A stretch of 64,000 bases of DNA from Hofstenia miamia (taxonomy: Eukaryota; Xenacoelomorpha; Acoela), in assembly GCA_004352715.1 (NCBI GenBank), contig SCFE01000001.1:1660569-1724568 (forward strand), in the 5' to 3' direction. Positions 22,001 through 36,800 of this stretch are shown here, piece by piece. The position numbers were made by a program, and so were the translations under genes. Under the pieces are notes generated by a model. That model was given only the letters and a program-made list of their open reading frames with translations, had not been told where the DNA came from and ran no database searches. Numbering within the stretch: the first letter of the stretch is position 1; each line of letters begins with the position of its first letter.

Positions 22001-25000
22001 CAAGCAAATCATTTGGCTTTATAAACATTCAGAAACACATTTTAAAATGAAACAATTAGTTTTTGCTTGTTTTCACAAAAAGAACGCTTTGTGATAAGCA
22101 AGCATAACAATTTCAACTTTAGTATTTGTTTGCGATCTCCTAAAGTTGCTTACAACACCCTTAAAAATGGTTATCTAAGCCGATGTTTTTTATTCAAAAC
22201 ACTTTTGTAAAATATTTATTTTTTATGCATTCATTTTTGTAGATGTACGATAAAATATATGACATTTTAGATAGGTTAAAGTCCAATATAAATTCTGTAT
22301 GTGCAATAATAAATTTATGATTACCATTATGACCATATGTTTTAGTTTGCCATCAATAAGGATAATAAATTTTTCTACCATGACATTAATGGTAACCATA
22401 ATATAATACATAATGGTATGATACCATACCATGATCGGCGATAATCAAAATGGTGGCAATTTAACAAAGAAAATTTCCTGCCATACCCAAACGTTTTTTA
22501 TTCAACTGAATGCGTACTTTAATCGGATGTCTACACCATATACATTAAAAGTGATTTTAGAATGGTTCTCACCCAACTTCTGCAGTGGCCTGTAAACAGT
22601 TCTGACTTGTGACTAATACCGAATGTGGGGTCGTGATCAAAGGTTTTGTAGAGAAGAAATATCAGGACGTGGAAAAGTCGAAAGTACTTAGACTTGTTGC
22701 AAGACTAGTTTTGTAGGTTAACCATGACATTTTGTAGATCAAGGTGGTTCATTCCCCTGATAACTTCGTCGTTATAGACTTCTAATGAATGTCATGTTAG
22801 TTTGAATACTATTTTTGGTTGCTAAGAAAACAAATTTCAGATTATAGTTTTGTACCATTTTAGTTGTTTAATATTCTACCTTTGCTCATTTTTGTCATGC
22901 TGGTGTTGAATACACTTGATGTGTATGTTTAATCTCTAAAGGGTTTTGCAGGGCTTAAACCAGCATATTAGCTATAAAAGGGGATGCGCAGAATAAAATT
23001 ATCACGTATTATAGATATGATAACATAAAAAGCTGAAAGGTGCCGATTTTTTGTGAACCGCAAGCATGGTCGCATGAGGTAGAAGGGAGAAAGAGCGCGT
23101 CCCCTCCTCTGGATAGTTCATTCTTGGTTTTTGAATAGTATAATAATATAAAGTTCTTACTAACGAATTAAATTACATTCTACTCATTTTTCAACCTTCT
23201 TAGGAACAATATATCCTTTGTCTCCCATAATGTCACCGTTCTTTGACAAATTGCTAATCTTGTAACCCAACCACTTCCAACCTTGGCATATTAGTGTCGC
23301 GTTACCATGTGTGAAATTTTCAATAAATTTTATTGTTATTATAGTAGCTTTCATATTTAGTATGTATGTTTTTCAGTTCGGGTATATGTAGGACCTCTAA
23401 AATTGCATAGCGAATTCTAGCGAGGGAAGGAACCGTGGAAGACTTCAGGGCTTGGTTTCAAAACGAGACAGAACTGTTATAATGTAACAGTGCGTAAACT
23501 TTGGTTCTTTTCAAAAAGTTTGAAAAAGTTTTCGAAATAATGTTTAGAGGTACTTAGTTTTTTTAAAAAAAACTAATTGCACCATTTCAGTTAGAAACAC
23601 TGCAATTCAATTTCAATGTTTCGATTCATATCTTGGAATGAAGATAATAGTTAGTTCTAACTATGTGTATGTTTACTCGTAGATGTTATCATGCAATGTT
23701 GTTGCATATAAATTAACATCTATTGCGGTGATTTTACGGACATTATGAATAGTTTTTTAAATGTAATCATCAGTTGACGTTTGCCATTATCCTTTGGCAT
23801 CATTAAATTAGCATAACCATGTAAATTGACAGATTGTATTTTAATTTTGCATTATGGATTTATTGTGAATGAAGACGCGATTGGATGCTTTCGTATTTGC
23901 CTATAATTCTTTTAGTCAATGAATAATTAATTCAATTTAGCAATGCACTTGTGATTTATCAATAAATTACTGCTTCTCCAATATAAACACTGCTATTTTG
24001 AAGATATTTTCTTTTGCTTTTTGGCACTTTCTCGCATTGAAGAAATCGCTTTCACTTACTTCTCGCATTATAAATTATTTATTTACTACCAAATCGCTAT
24101 TGTTTTTATTCCGCTATAACACTTTAAACTGTTTACTATCACTGTTAATGGTCCCATTGGATCTCTTCAATTCATTTCCGACTTTTTTAAATATATTTTC
24201 TTCTAATTTATTTTATGCATTTCTCCCTTTAATAATGTTATTGCTTTCTCTAGCAACTGTTTGTGTTTTAATTAACAACTATTATCCATAAAATATGGAT
24301 TATTAAATTGCTACTGGAACAACTTTTATATCCACATGTTCCTCTAAAATGTTTTGAGATGTTTTGTCAGTTCGGCTTTGAAATGAGCATTTCTGTCATT
24401 GAAATATTATTGGTTGCCGCTTTTTCGCCGTCGTGGCGATGTTATAGTATAATGCTGCTTTAGTTGTGTAATGATTTGTTTTAGTATGCTTTTTTTAACA
24501 CCAATACAGCTAAGATGGTTCAATTGATCAACAGAAATTTTTTCTTTACTCAAAGTATATGCACCTCTAATTAAGGTCGCGGCCACTGGATTAGCATCAC
24601 TTCAGAATTAATATAATAAATTGTATACAAAACATCTTTATTCTTGCCCATCCCTAACATTTGATATGCGTTGCGTATGCATTTAATTTACTTACATGTT
24701 TTATATTTTGCTTTATTCTCACTGGCAGAACATAAATCATGCCACTTATTATCCTATTCACCTGCAATTATAATGAATTGCTTCCATGAGTGAAAATATA
24801 CTTTTAGCATTATGTGATGCTAATCCAGTGGCCGCGACTGTAGATTGATAATAGTCCATTTAAATTTCTAAATGTACAATTCTTTGTTTTTTACGTGGTG
24901 TTTTAGAGTCAAACGTTGAAAATTTATTTCTAAGCTGCCAAGTCACTAAAAAGTTCTAATATTTCGAATTCTAAAACTGATTTAACACTAATTTGGTACA

Positions 25001-27832
25001 CATTTTTAATGTAATAGCCGAACATTCGAGCTATATGAACTGTCAGTCTAAACTTGATTTGTTGTTTTGCGACATGATGTGTGAAACAATACCTTTGAGA
25101 CAAAATATTGTCTGCAGTGATCTTCTACTAAAATTATGTTTGAATTCTAAATTTAGAATTCTGGGATCGATTTTTGTAATTTGTTTGCTCTGATTGACGC
25201 AATGTGATGCAGTGTAGACCACTGAATCGGCGACGATTGACATTCGTTTATAGTGCATTGTGACTTCTACAGTTATTTGACTTACCATCGATTTATTGAT
25301 TAACCATTCAAATCACCGGTATGTTATAAAACAATGATTTACCTCGCTGCTCTCAATGGGCGTGAAGGTTGTTCACAAAGCGATTCTTATCATCAGACAT
25401 TTTTAAGTGCATTTTATTCCACTTTTTACCAGCATTTGTCTTGGACAATACGACTTCTGGCCTGTTTCCACTCGCATTCAAAGTCTGATATCATTGTTCT
25501 CTGTTTATTTGAATTATTTATTCGTAGAGGCAATTTCGCCAATGTCTCAACTAATTTATTCCAGTAATAATCTCCAGCTTTTGTTCCGACATTTCTTCCA
25601 TAAATAGTTATACATTATCAACCTAAGCAATGTATTATTTTAACCATAAATCATATATTTTTTGTTTCAATGACTTAATATCATTCGTTTTTTTTGGATT
25701 TTTCGTTCAATATTGACTTTAGTTACAGTGCTTGCATCCACTGGCTGTGACAATTTGTTTTTGAAATGATTACCGCTATGACATTGGTTTCTAGCACTAG
25801 GCTCAATTTTTACATTATGAATTCAAAAGTTCACATATTTTTTAAATGATAATAGCTTTCATCCAATTCCTCTTTATAGTGACATCCTAGAAACAATATT
25901 TATAAATATACATGGTATGTATCGAATTCAGAATGGCAACTTTAGTATATTTCACATTTTCTATATGAATATACTAGTACGCAGTTGTTTTAAAATATTG
26001 CCTCTAAAATTTTGTTCAACTACTATTGCATTGATGATAAAATAGAATTTGTACACATTTTCCCACCCTGAATTAGATTTTCGCGATATAATTTCATTTA
26101 CCGTTTATAATTATATAGATAATTTTGGGTGCTATTTCACTGGGGTAGGATGAAGACTAAATTTCTGATTAGAAAAATAGGTGAAAGTTTGAATTCATAC
26201 CCAAAAATGGAGTTACGCTAAGAATAAAAGTTATGGAGTTAAAAATTATTTTTTAAGATCCGTGTTCAGATATTTATTTCCAATTCTTCTGATGAGGAGA
26301 TCATGGACCGTGACAAAGTAAAAACGTTTATATTTAGTAGCAGCCATCTTGGGTATTGCAATTTTACATGTTGGTTACAATATTTCGAATTGGTTTTGAA
26401 TTAATATTGTTTTTTCATGTATTTCAAAAAATTAAAACCACGTCAACTACTTTTTTATGTATAGACCTACAATATAATTTTTGTTTTTTCCTTGCAACTG
26501 GAGTAATTACATCTTAAAAAAGATTCGATTGTAAGGTAATACGATATTGTAATGAAACACTAATAATGAATGTCCCTGAAAAAACAATTTCAAATGTGCA
26601 TTAATATTCTAATAGACGTGATGGCCTCAATTTACTTCAAATTCTTTTACCTTAGCATGTCGTACTTAGAAAGTTTTGGTAACATCTATTTTATTCAAAA
26701 TCTTGTAATTGGAACAATTTATTAATTTCTATTACTTAGCATTTAAATTTCAAATTCAATTATATTTCGCATACAGCAAGTGGGGTTTATTACCTGTTGG
26801 AGGCATATTGGCTGGTGCTTTTATGGAGTGATGGTGGATTGAGAGAATAATTTTACTTCGTTTGTCTATGATAGAGTTTTGATAGGAATTGCTTTCTGCT
26901 AAGTGAACATTTTCTGATTCAACTATTTTAACGAGATTGCAGTGCGGAAAAAACTTTATTTATTTATGCACAATGTTAGTCGCGAGGACTGTGTTTTCAA
27001 GGCTATTCCGCCTGATTGGTACTAGTTAGAAATAATGGGAATACATTTATGCCACGATTCTTATTGGTTTCCATTCAAAATTTTGACATAGGATTTTCCT
27101 AATGAAGAGTTCACCTAAGTATTCCTTCAAACATTCTCCCTAATATTTTCTCACAATTTTTCTTACTGAAATTTATTGAAGATTTGCCATTCCTTCTTCA
27201 ATAACTTAGTCTACACCGTCTAAAATAGAAAATTGTGATTGCGGTGCTCGCAAAGATGACCTTGCATAGTGGCAAAACCATATGTTTGGCACATTTATTC
27301 AAAATTAGGAAATCTTAGTCCAGTACAAAAGTTTTGAGACATAATTCTTCACAAAATGTTTTTGCAATCAGTCGTGTTATAGATTTGATGTTTGTATAAG
27401 AAATTTATTTTTCGGCTGCTCCTGTGAAAGGCGCCCTGTAAACCATCTCCATAGATATATAAGGTATGCAAAAGTTGTCAGAAAAATCGATGTTGGCCGT
27501 AAAGTGTTTAGTGTAGTCAAAACTTTGAATTTCTACACTCCCTAGTTCCACAGTAATTTAAAGTTAAACTGAACAAATCCCATTACAAAGTAAAGGCATT
27601 TTGACAAGTTTTCTATTTCATTTTCTCTGAAACTTCGGAGTGTAAACAGAAACATTTGTAATTACACTAAACTTGTTACGCTGACTTTAATTCCTTTTGG
27701 GTTCCTTCTATACATATGAAGGCACTTTTCGGCTTCATCTTCACAAGAGCATAATTCAGAAAACCTTAAGGATAATGCAAAAATACTTTGTGAAGAAGTA
27801 TATCTCCAAACTTTACTCATTGAATGCGATAA

Positions 27833-27883
<51 letters not shown>

Positions 27884-27892
27884 GTATATATA

Positions 27893-27926
<34 letters not shown>

Positions 27927-30900
27927 GTGTGTGTGGGTGTGTTTGTTTTGATCTCAGTATTTAAATCACGCAGATATTGAATTGGCGGTCATTTATGATT
28001 TATGTTTGAGATATGAATTGTTTGATGTAATGACGTTTTTTCTCTGAGATAGCAAACTTTTGATGTGCAAACAATTGGCGTCGTGGGAATTTCCCGCCAA
28101 CCAGTTCATAATTGTCATTAGACGTCCTTGTTTGCTAAAGAAAATAGGTTTTCCAAAAATGTCTGCATTTTCAAAGCTCTCGTAATGTGATAGCCTAATT
28201 CAATTTTAGGTTAACTCACTTAAAACAAGTAATTTAAGTGGTTAGTAAACTTTCAACGTCGATTCTTTGGAATGCTACAAGTAAATTTCTATTACTAAAT
28301 GATATTTCTTCCGTATTACAGGTCTAGTTGTGTTTATTTGATGCTGAAGCAAAAATGTTAGTTCAGCTAAAGTTTTAATGACATTTGGATCGACTATAGC
28401 GGCCACCTGCACTTTGCCTTTTCTACATTATTCATCCCTAGCTTTGCTAAGGAGTTTATTTTGATTGCGTTGGTTTCCTTCTGAGTCACTAATTTTATGA
28501 AAAACTTTTAAAGTTTTGATGTAAAGATTTATCCAAAGGTGTGTCGCACGCAAAATGTTGGATACTGTTCATTCCTCAGTGAATACACAATAATGTGCTT
28601 TACATTGATTTGCATCCAAATAGTCTTATGAAGTTTGCTTAAAAGTTAAAATTGAGTGTGATATGATAAAGGATGATAGACATGGATTTAGTTTTACTTA
28701 CGCTTAAATGTGTGGTGTATTTGCGTGTTCGATTTTTATAGCCTATCATAACATTGGGTAGTGTGCGGCTATAATTTTAACGGAATATGAATGTTGCTGC
28801 TGAAGAAACTGAAGGAAATTTTCTTTGCAGTGTGAGTCAGAGGAAATGGATACATTAGTATTTGAGATTGTTTTCATCGTAATTTAAATATTTAATCAAC
28901 TATTGCTCTCTTTGTGGTTCCTAGATGAGTGAAATTTGTGTGCAGGCTGGTTTGATTGATCGAACTCATTTGATAAACGAGATAAATTGGCAATAATAAA
29001 GAATTTTTCTATTTTCAAAAAATATATTTAAATTAGGGATGTACCGGAATCCGGTATCCGGTAAAATCGGCGGTTACATAACCGGATCGGGAAATTCGGT
29101 GTCTGGTAAAATGAATTTTACCGGATAACATATGTGCAATATTTCGCTAAATTCTTTGATAAAAAATGAAATTTTGGAGAAAAACAATATTTTTCCATGT
29201 TATCATGCAACAAAACAAGTTTTTCTGACATATCAGAACGTAATCTATTTCGTTGACTTGACAATGCATTCCCATGTATTCTGAATATTCATTCCCTTTG
29301 AACACTTGATGGTAGTGATGCTATTTTCCAACACAAAAAACTCGATGTAAATTGAGAAATGAGGTTGTTCTTTAGTAATATTTGACCAATATATTATCCG
29401 GTATCCGGAAGTCAAAATATCCAGGGTTGTCCATAGTTAAATGTTGTTTACACTTATTGATAATCTGATGCTTTAACGGGAATTATTTCAGAAAATTGTC
29501 ATTAATATTTACGTACAAACCTAGTATAGTTTCCGGTATGAGACACACGATAAATCATGTAAATTTAGCAGTAAGTGTCTGCACCTTCTTAAAATAATTC
29601 TTAACTGGTTTCTGTTTAACAACCACATTTTTAGTAATGACTCATCCTCACACCCAGGGATCCAACATGATTAATCGTCAACGCGATTAATCGAGATTAA
29701 TCGGATGTATTAATCTATCTTGCTGGTCTTCTAGATTAGATTAATCGTAAACAACGTGCTCGATTAATCTAGATTATTCCAATTAAGTTGATGCTTGTGC
29801 ATTCGGTTTGATCTTATGCTTATCTATGGCCACTATTCTTGTGTCATATGTTTTACAAAGAAAACCTTAACACCTGACATAGAAGAGCGTGATGATTATA
29901 GGCATCGAACATACTTAGGAAGTGTCGGATGTCACCTAATTCTATATATATATCTAATTATAAGGATTCTCGATTTTATCACGCCGACTTCTAATCAGGT
30001 TGAGAGACTGTTCAGCAAATCTGGTTATGCTCTATGTGATTACCAAAATCGTTTATTAACCCTCAACTTAGAGATCCAAATATTTCTTTATGCTAACAAG
30101 CACATGTGGAGTAAAATGATTTCAGAAAATAATCTCAAATAACAATAATAGTTGATATTTTCTATTTTGAATATTTTTCAGTTGATATATTCTATTTTGA
30201 ATATTTTTAATCAGAACTAGATTAATCGACGATTAATCGCGATTATTAATCGCATGGCAGCAGCGATTATGATTAATCTATCGTCAAAATTTTTTTTAAT
30301 ACGATTAATCGCGATTAAAATCTAACGATCCCTGCTCACACCCTAGCGATTGTTATGCAATTGAAAAATGTGTATCACTGTCGATTAATTGATCGAAAAC
30401 CATTGTAAAATCTGATTAATCCATTGATGTGAAATTTATTAGGGTTATTCAGGATTAACTTTTGATATTCTCTTGGAAGTTAGCATCCATGTCACTTTTT
30501 GTATATGACATATAAGCAAAACAAATGGATCATTTGAGTGTATGAGCTTGCTGATCGATTGGGAGGAAGCTTCTACACCAATTCATGACTTTTGACAATA
30601 ATATTTTAATTTTCAATCTTTGCAATACTTTGGGGAAAATGTGCTACATGACTGAGGTCTTCGTTCGCAGTGTGTTTCTAGTTACTAAATGTTTTTAACA
30701 ATGCTTACTATTTTTAATTTGTTTGATTAATTGCATTCTCAGTTTGAAGCAATTTCCAATAATGAAAATATCTGTGGGTGTTTGTTTCTAGTTTTAAACT
30801 CACGTTTAGTACATTTCTCATCCAATGGGAAATGAATATAATTTTTGACTGAGTTAATATTTTATTCACCTGACGCAAATTTTCTTAATCAATGCTTGTT

Positions 30901-32170
30901 CTCGTAATTGTCGCGAAGATCTTGAAACATATTTAATTTACATTTTCTATCCTTGGAGTAGTCACTGGGCATAATAAAACTCAACGTTCTAACCGTTTGT
31001 TCTCGGAGCTCGGCTAAAACAAACATTTGTCCGCAGGTCTCGCGAGGCATAGTTTCTCTTCAAATTAAATTTTACACTCCATTTTATTTCGTGGTCACTT
31101 TGCATTAGCATTTTAAGGCATTATATAAAATGCTCGTTGATGTAAATGTTTTCCCCGGGCTCTAAACCGTCTATTTGATTTTAGTCGATTTGTCGCGAGA
31201 ATTTTTCATTTTATAAGCATTAAACAGAATCTCAAAAATGCATCTATCTAATTTCCATTTTCTTATTAACCTCCGAGCTAATTAATTTAACACTTGGTCA
31301 ACGTTTAATATTTTCATCATTGGGCAAGATCGTTCATCAGAGAAGTTTTCTTTACATTTCAACTCAATTCCTTTCTTTTTCATTTTCACTAAACTAATCA
31401 ATTTTAATTACTTCTATTGGTATTCTATTGCCCCACTTTCACTACTGTCATAAACAATAGTTCATTAGAAATTACAAGCTTCATTTTTAAAACAAGAAAA
31501 ACAAATATGGATCTAAGTAGTTTTCTATAGAAAATTTAGTTTCCAAATGATCTCACTTTTGAAATCGTAAATAATGGTCGGCCTGAATTTCTGTTATAAA
31601 TGAATAGAAACATTTTATCAGATATAGGCATGAATATCATTATCGGCTTGGATGTCTATGGGTTTTCCTTAACTTATTGTTTAATTGGCACTGAAAACCA
31701 TGCCGTAGTGTTTGGACCTTAGAATCTCAGGGATTGTTATCTGGATATCTTTAGGCTGTTATAAACATATCATTGACCGCCGTAAATGTATTAAACTTCG
31801 TTATTGATTTATTCCTCCTGCTCTAGAATGCATAATGGCAAAGCTGTTATAAGAATTAAGTTGTTTGCTTATTTCCTAAAGAAGATTACATTTACATTAT
31901 CGACGTTTTAAGGCTGTACCAATTTAATAGAATCGATTCTCAAAATAATTTTCCTCGTATTTTGTGGTTTACTTAATTGGTTACAATATATTCGTGAGAA
32001 TGCTCTTAGATATATAAAATGCTTGCATTAAACAACTTAAACTATCTTTGTTGGAGGACCTTTTAACCGCCTTATACTACATGTAAATAGTACCTCTGGC
32101 TGCTTTTCGATCTTTTTATTTTTTCAATTATTTTATTTAACAATAATTTATCTGCGTACACTAACTCAGT

Positions 32171-32235
<65 letters not shown>

Positions 32236-32384
32236 GTATATATATGTATCTATATGTATATATGTATATATGTATATATATATGTATATATATGTATATA
32301 TGTATATATGTATATATGTATATATATATGTATATATATGTATATATATGTATATATATATATGTATATATATGTATATATATG

Positions 32385-32420
<36 letters not shown>

Positions 32421-33787
32421 TATATATATGTATGTATATGTTACAATAAGATTTCACTGAAAAAGTTCATAAAACAACTAAATTTGAAGAGTTGGGGTTA
32501 GGGTTATGGTTAGGTTTATTATTTTTTCAATAAATGCATGTGGTATCTAGGTATTTTAATGTTTTTATGAAGTTAGGCTAGGGAAATACTAATTTCACAA
32601 GTTCATTGAATATATATATATATATATANNNNNNNNNNNNNNNNNNNNNNNNNNNNNNNNNNNNNNNNNNNNNNNNNNNNNNNNNNNNNNNNNNNNNNNN
32701 NNNNNNNNNNNNNNNNNNNNNNNNNNNNNNNNNNNNNNNNNNNNNNNNNNNNNNNNNNNNNNNNNNNNNNNNNNNNNNNNNNNNNNNNNNNNNNNNNNNN
32801 NNNNNNNNNNNNNNNNNNNNNNNNNNNNNNNNNNNNNNNNNNNNNNNNNNNNNNNNNNNNNNNNNNNNNNNNNNNNNNNNNNNNNNNNNNNNNNNNNNNN
32901 NNNNNNNNNNNNNNNNNNNNNNNNNNNNNNNNNNNNNNNNNNNNNNNNNNNNNNNNNNNNNNNNNNNNNNNNNNNNNNNNNNNNNNNNNNNNNNNNNNNN
33001 NNNNNNNNNNNNNNNNNNNNNNNNNNNNNNNNNNNNNNNNNNNNNNNNNNNNNNNNNNNNNNNNNNNNNNNNNNNNNNNNNNNNNNNNNNNNNNNNNNNN
33101 NNNNNNNNNNNNNNNNNNNNNNNNNNNNNNNNNNNNNNNNNNNNNNNNNNNNNNNNNNNNNNNNNNNNNNNNNNNNNNNNNNNNNNNNNNNNNNNNNNNN
33201 NNNNNNNNNNNNNNNNNNNNNNNNNNNNNNNNNNNNNNNNNNNNNNNNNNNNNNNNNNNNNNNNNNNNNNNNNNNNNNNNNNNNNNNNNNNNNNNNNNNN
33301 NNNNNNNNNNNNNNNNNNNNNNNNNNNNNNNNNNNNNNNNNNNNNNNNNNNNNNNNNNNNNNNNNNNNNNNNNNNNNNNNNNNNNNNNNNNNNNNNNNNN
33401 NNNNNNNNNNNNNNNNNNNNNNNNNNNNNNNNNNNNNNNNNNNNNNNNNNNNNNNNNNNNNNNNNNNNNNNNNNNNNNNNNNNNNNNNNNNNNNNNNNNN
33501 NNNNNNNNNNNNNNNNNNNNNNNNNNNNNNNNNNNNNNNNNNNNNNNNNNNNNNNNNNNNNNNNNNNNNNNNNNNNNNNNNNNNNNNNNNNNNNNNNNNN
33601 NNNNNNNNNNNNNNNNNNNNNNNNNNNNCGTAGTAATCATTAAAAATTTTCTTTTAAATGGATCAATCAATATTCCTGATAAAGTTATTATTATTACTAG
33701 TTTTTTTTTACTTCGACTTCTACTACAATTTTAATTCTTGCTATCCAATTTGTTTTACAGTCTACAATGTATGTTCACCCAAGATTA

Positions 33788-33833
<46 letters not shown>

Positions 33834-36800
33834 ATTTTGACTTGGGGTAATGTTTACGGTATTCGCAATTGAAACCGAAATCGCAGGTTTTTCTAAGCTT
33901 CGTGGAATTCTGAACAAACTATCTAATGAAATCAGTTCACGAAATTCATTTTAAATTGTATTAGTTTCAAGGTTATATAATTAAGTTTTTTTGACACTTT
34001 GTGTATTCGAAGTATTAAATCTTTTCTGTATAATTTTTCTATCATTTTAGGATCCAATTTTCGTTGGAACTTCAAATTCAGAGACCCAAATTCTAAAGTT
34101 ACTAAATAGTCACGCATTACTAGCAGGTCAGTTTTTGTTTGTTTAAACTTTCAAAGCTATATGTAATCAATATTATTTTTTTGAATTTTTTATTTTTCAT
34201 ATTTTTTTAATTTACTTTTGTGTGAATAAGTTTGCAAATTTAATTATGGTTGAAAGAAAAACTGGCAAATGGCAGAAGTTTTATCTTAATGATTGTGAGA
34301 TAAATTGTGAATGAAATCGGATGTAGGATAATGTGGTATATTAAATAATTTTTTTATCAGAATAAAGCCTGCTTCAAAAAATGAACAGCGGCTTTAACAT
34401 TACATCGGGCATGGGGTAGAACAGCAAAAGATAAATTCTTATTGTTAAAATATAAATGTACATACATTGAAGCAATAATTCAGAAATTCGAATGTTGTTG
34501 ATACAGACAACAATGCTCCTCGTGTCATCTATATATGCTATGTAAATAGAAATGAACGGAGATAGTTTGCAGAACACCGTGGGTGACTGAAGTTTTGACA
34601 AAAAAGACATGTACACTGCAAAGCTGTTCTATACGACAGATAATTGCTATTGAAAGAAATAAAAAATGGCATTTCACTTTAATGGTCAGTAATTTTATGA
34701 AAAGTTTACAAAGCCTTTTGAAGTGTGATATATCAATTAGAGAGTTTGATTTTGATCCGAATGAGGGTAGTCAAAGTTGAAAAAAAGATTGAATGATAAA
34801 ACCAGACTTGTCAACGAGCCGAGCTTCTAACGAGCCGAGCCGAGCTTGAGCAGAGTATTGGATATACAACGAGCCCAAAACGAGCCGTTTTTAAGCAAAC
34901 CAAATTTATAGTTCTGCTTGTTAATTTGATTATGCAGATTCTTCTTATTTTTTCATTCAATATTCCTTACTTTTAATCTTATTTTAGAGATGTTTATTAA
35001 ATAATAGGAAGAGCAATTGAAAAAATTCTGAGAGAACAATATTTTCAAAAAAAATACCGAGCTAAAACGAGCCTCATTGAAAGATTTTCTGTGGCGAGCC
35101 GAGCCGAACTTACTCATGAATTTAAACGAGCCGAGCTTAGGAATTACGGCTCGTTGACAAGTCTGGATAAAACTATGCTGATATTTTGAAGTATGTGATT
35201 AATTTTAATCGAACTAGATAAAGAGAGAGGATATCTTTATTAAAATTCGTTAATTACTAAGAATAGTCTGGTTGTGAAAACAACTAACAAGAAAACTGTA
35301 TAATGTGAGAAAGGTTTCGCCAGTTCTAAATGAAATCCGTTTATTTTACTAAAATTAGAATAGACTAAAACATAGAATTTGACAATCATTTGTAAATATA
35401 GCGAACGTTTCATTTTGCAAGTGTGTCACTTCCCGTATTATTTTTTTCAAGTAATAAAGTGCATTTTTGCGTGCGTGCTCTTTGATTTCGAACTGCATGC
35501 TTTTCAGCTTTTATTACTAAAAACCGTGGCATCAAAATATATAAGTTTAGCTAATTGTTGTGATGGCAGACCCAGTTACTCCCTACTGTGGAAACATTAT
35601 CGAGTACAAAATGCGAATAATATAAGGTTTTCCCATAATTTGTGTTACAGATGCAAAAAAATCTATTTTTCATCAGTTATTTATTGAGGTAAATGTTTTT
35701 GCATATATTAATAAACTAACTATTCGTGGATCATTTCCCACCACTGGTGCCTCGATCTGCAAGCTTCCAAATCAAAGTACCACTCTGGCTCCTTCGAGAA
35801 AAAGAACTCATTACACACTTCTTCAACTTCATTGGACAATTCGAACTGGCGCTTTTCAAAAAGTGCTGCATCGTTCGGAAAAGCCGTAGTCAGATATAGC
35901 AGTATGTGGTTTGGCGTAGTCCTCCTGAAACAAAAAGTGCTTTTGAACGCGGTTCAATTGCTGGTAGTAGAGTTCAGAATTGATGGCACAAACATTTGGA
36001 AACGTTTAAAATGTAAAACGTCTTCGAAATTACACCAAACAATGTTTGCAAGTATAACAAAACTTTTGGGACAACCTAACAATAAGAAAAAGATAAACTA
36101 TTTTTTAGGTTTTGGTCATTCAAATATCCTAGATGTTTGCAATATAGGTGACTACCAATGATTCTTAAAAAATTATTTTAAGTAATAAATTGATGTATTT
36201 TTTAATTTTCTTATTAATAATTTTTTGGTGATAAGCTTTGAAATTGCTTATATACGCTTGGGAAAACAAACATGAATATATATACTATAACATGACTAGA
36301 TATTTGATCAGAAGATTGCGTTATTTCATCGCATTATCATTCACGTTAGTGAGCAGATCTTATAAAGAAATTATATATGGATAAGTGCATTGAATACCAA
36401 GAGGCTATGACCTTATTAATATAAATTTTGTAGTGTGACTCATAATTTATAGTTGTATTGAGTAATGTGACAATTCATGATGTTGAGAAATTGTTGGATA
36501 AATTACTATTAGTCGTAGTAGAGAATGCTTGTGTTAAACGTAGTATTATCCAGGATTAGTTATTTTGGTATATTCTTAGAATCGTTTATTAGTTAGGATA
36601 AGATCTCAAAATCATTTTTTTGCAATTTTTTATTCTTTGTCTGCGCCACTTGAAGTGAAGTTTGGTAATGACAATTTTTTCGAACTTTATGTTAAAAAAA
36701 TTTCTATTTTATATTGGCATGCTCTGTGTAAGCTTTTTCAGGGTTAATTTGTATGGTATTATATTAAAACTACCTGCGCTTTTATGCATTGAAGTTGCAT

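Noticed and set aside
32170-32501. Several long open frames on both strands
   Set aside because: They are Tyr/Ile/Met translations of the (TA)n/(TATATG)n microsatellite.
32603-33670. Long open frames of about 350 codons
   Set aside because: They consist almost entirely of Ns from the assembly gap.
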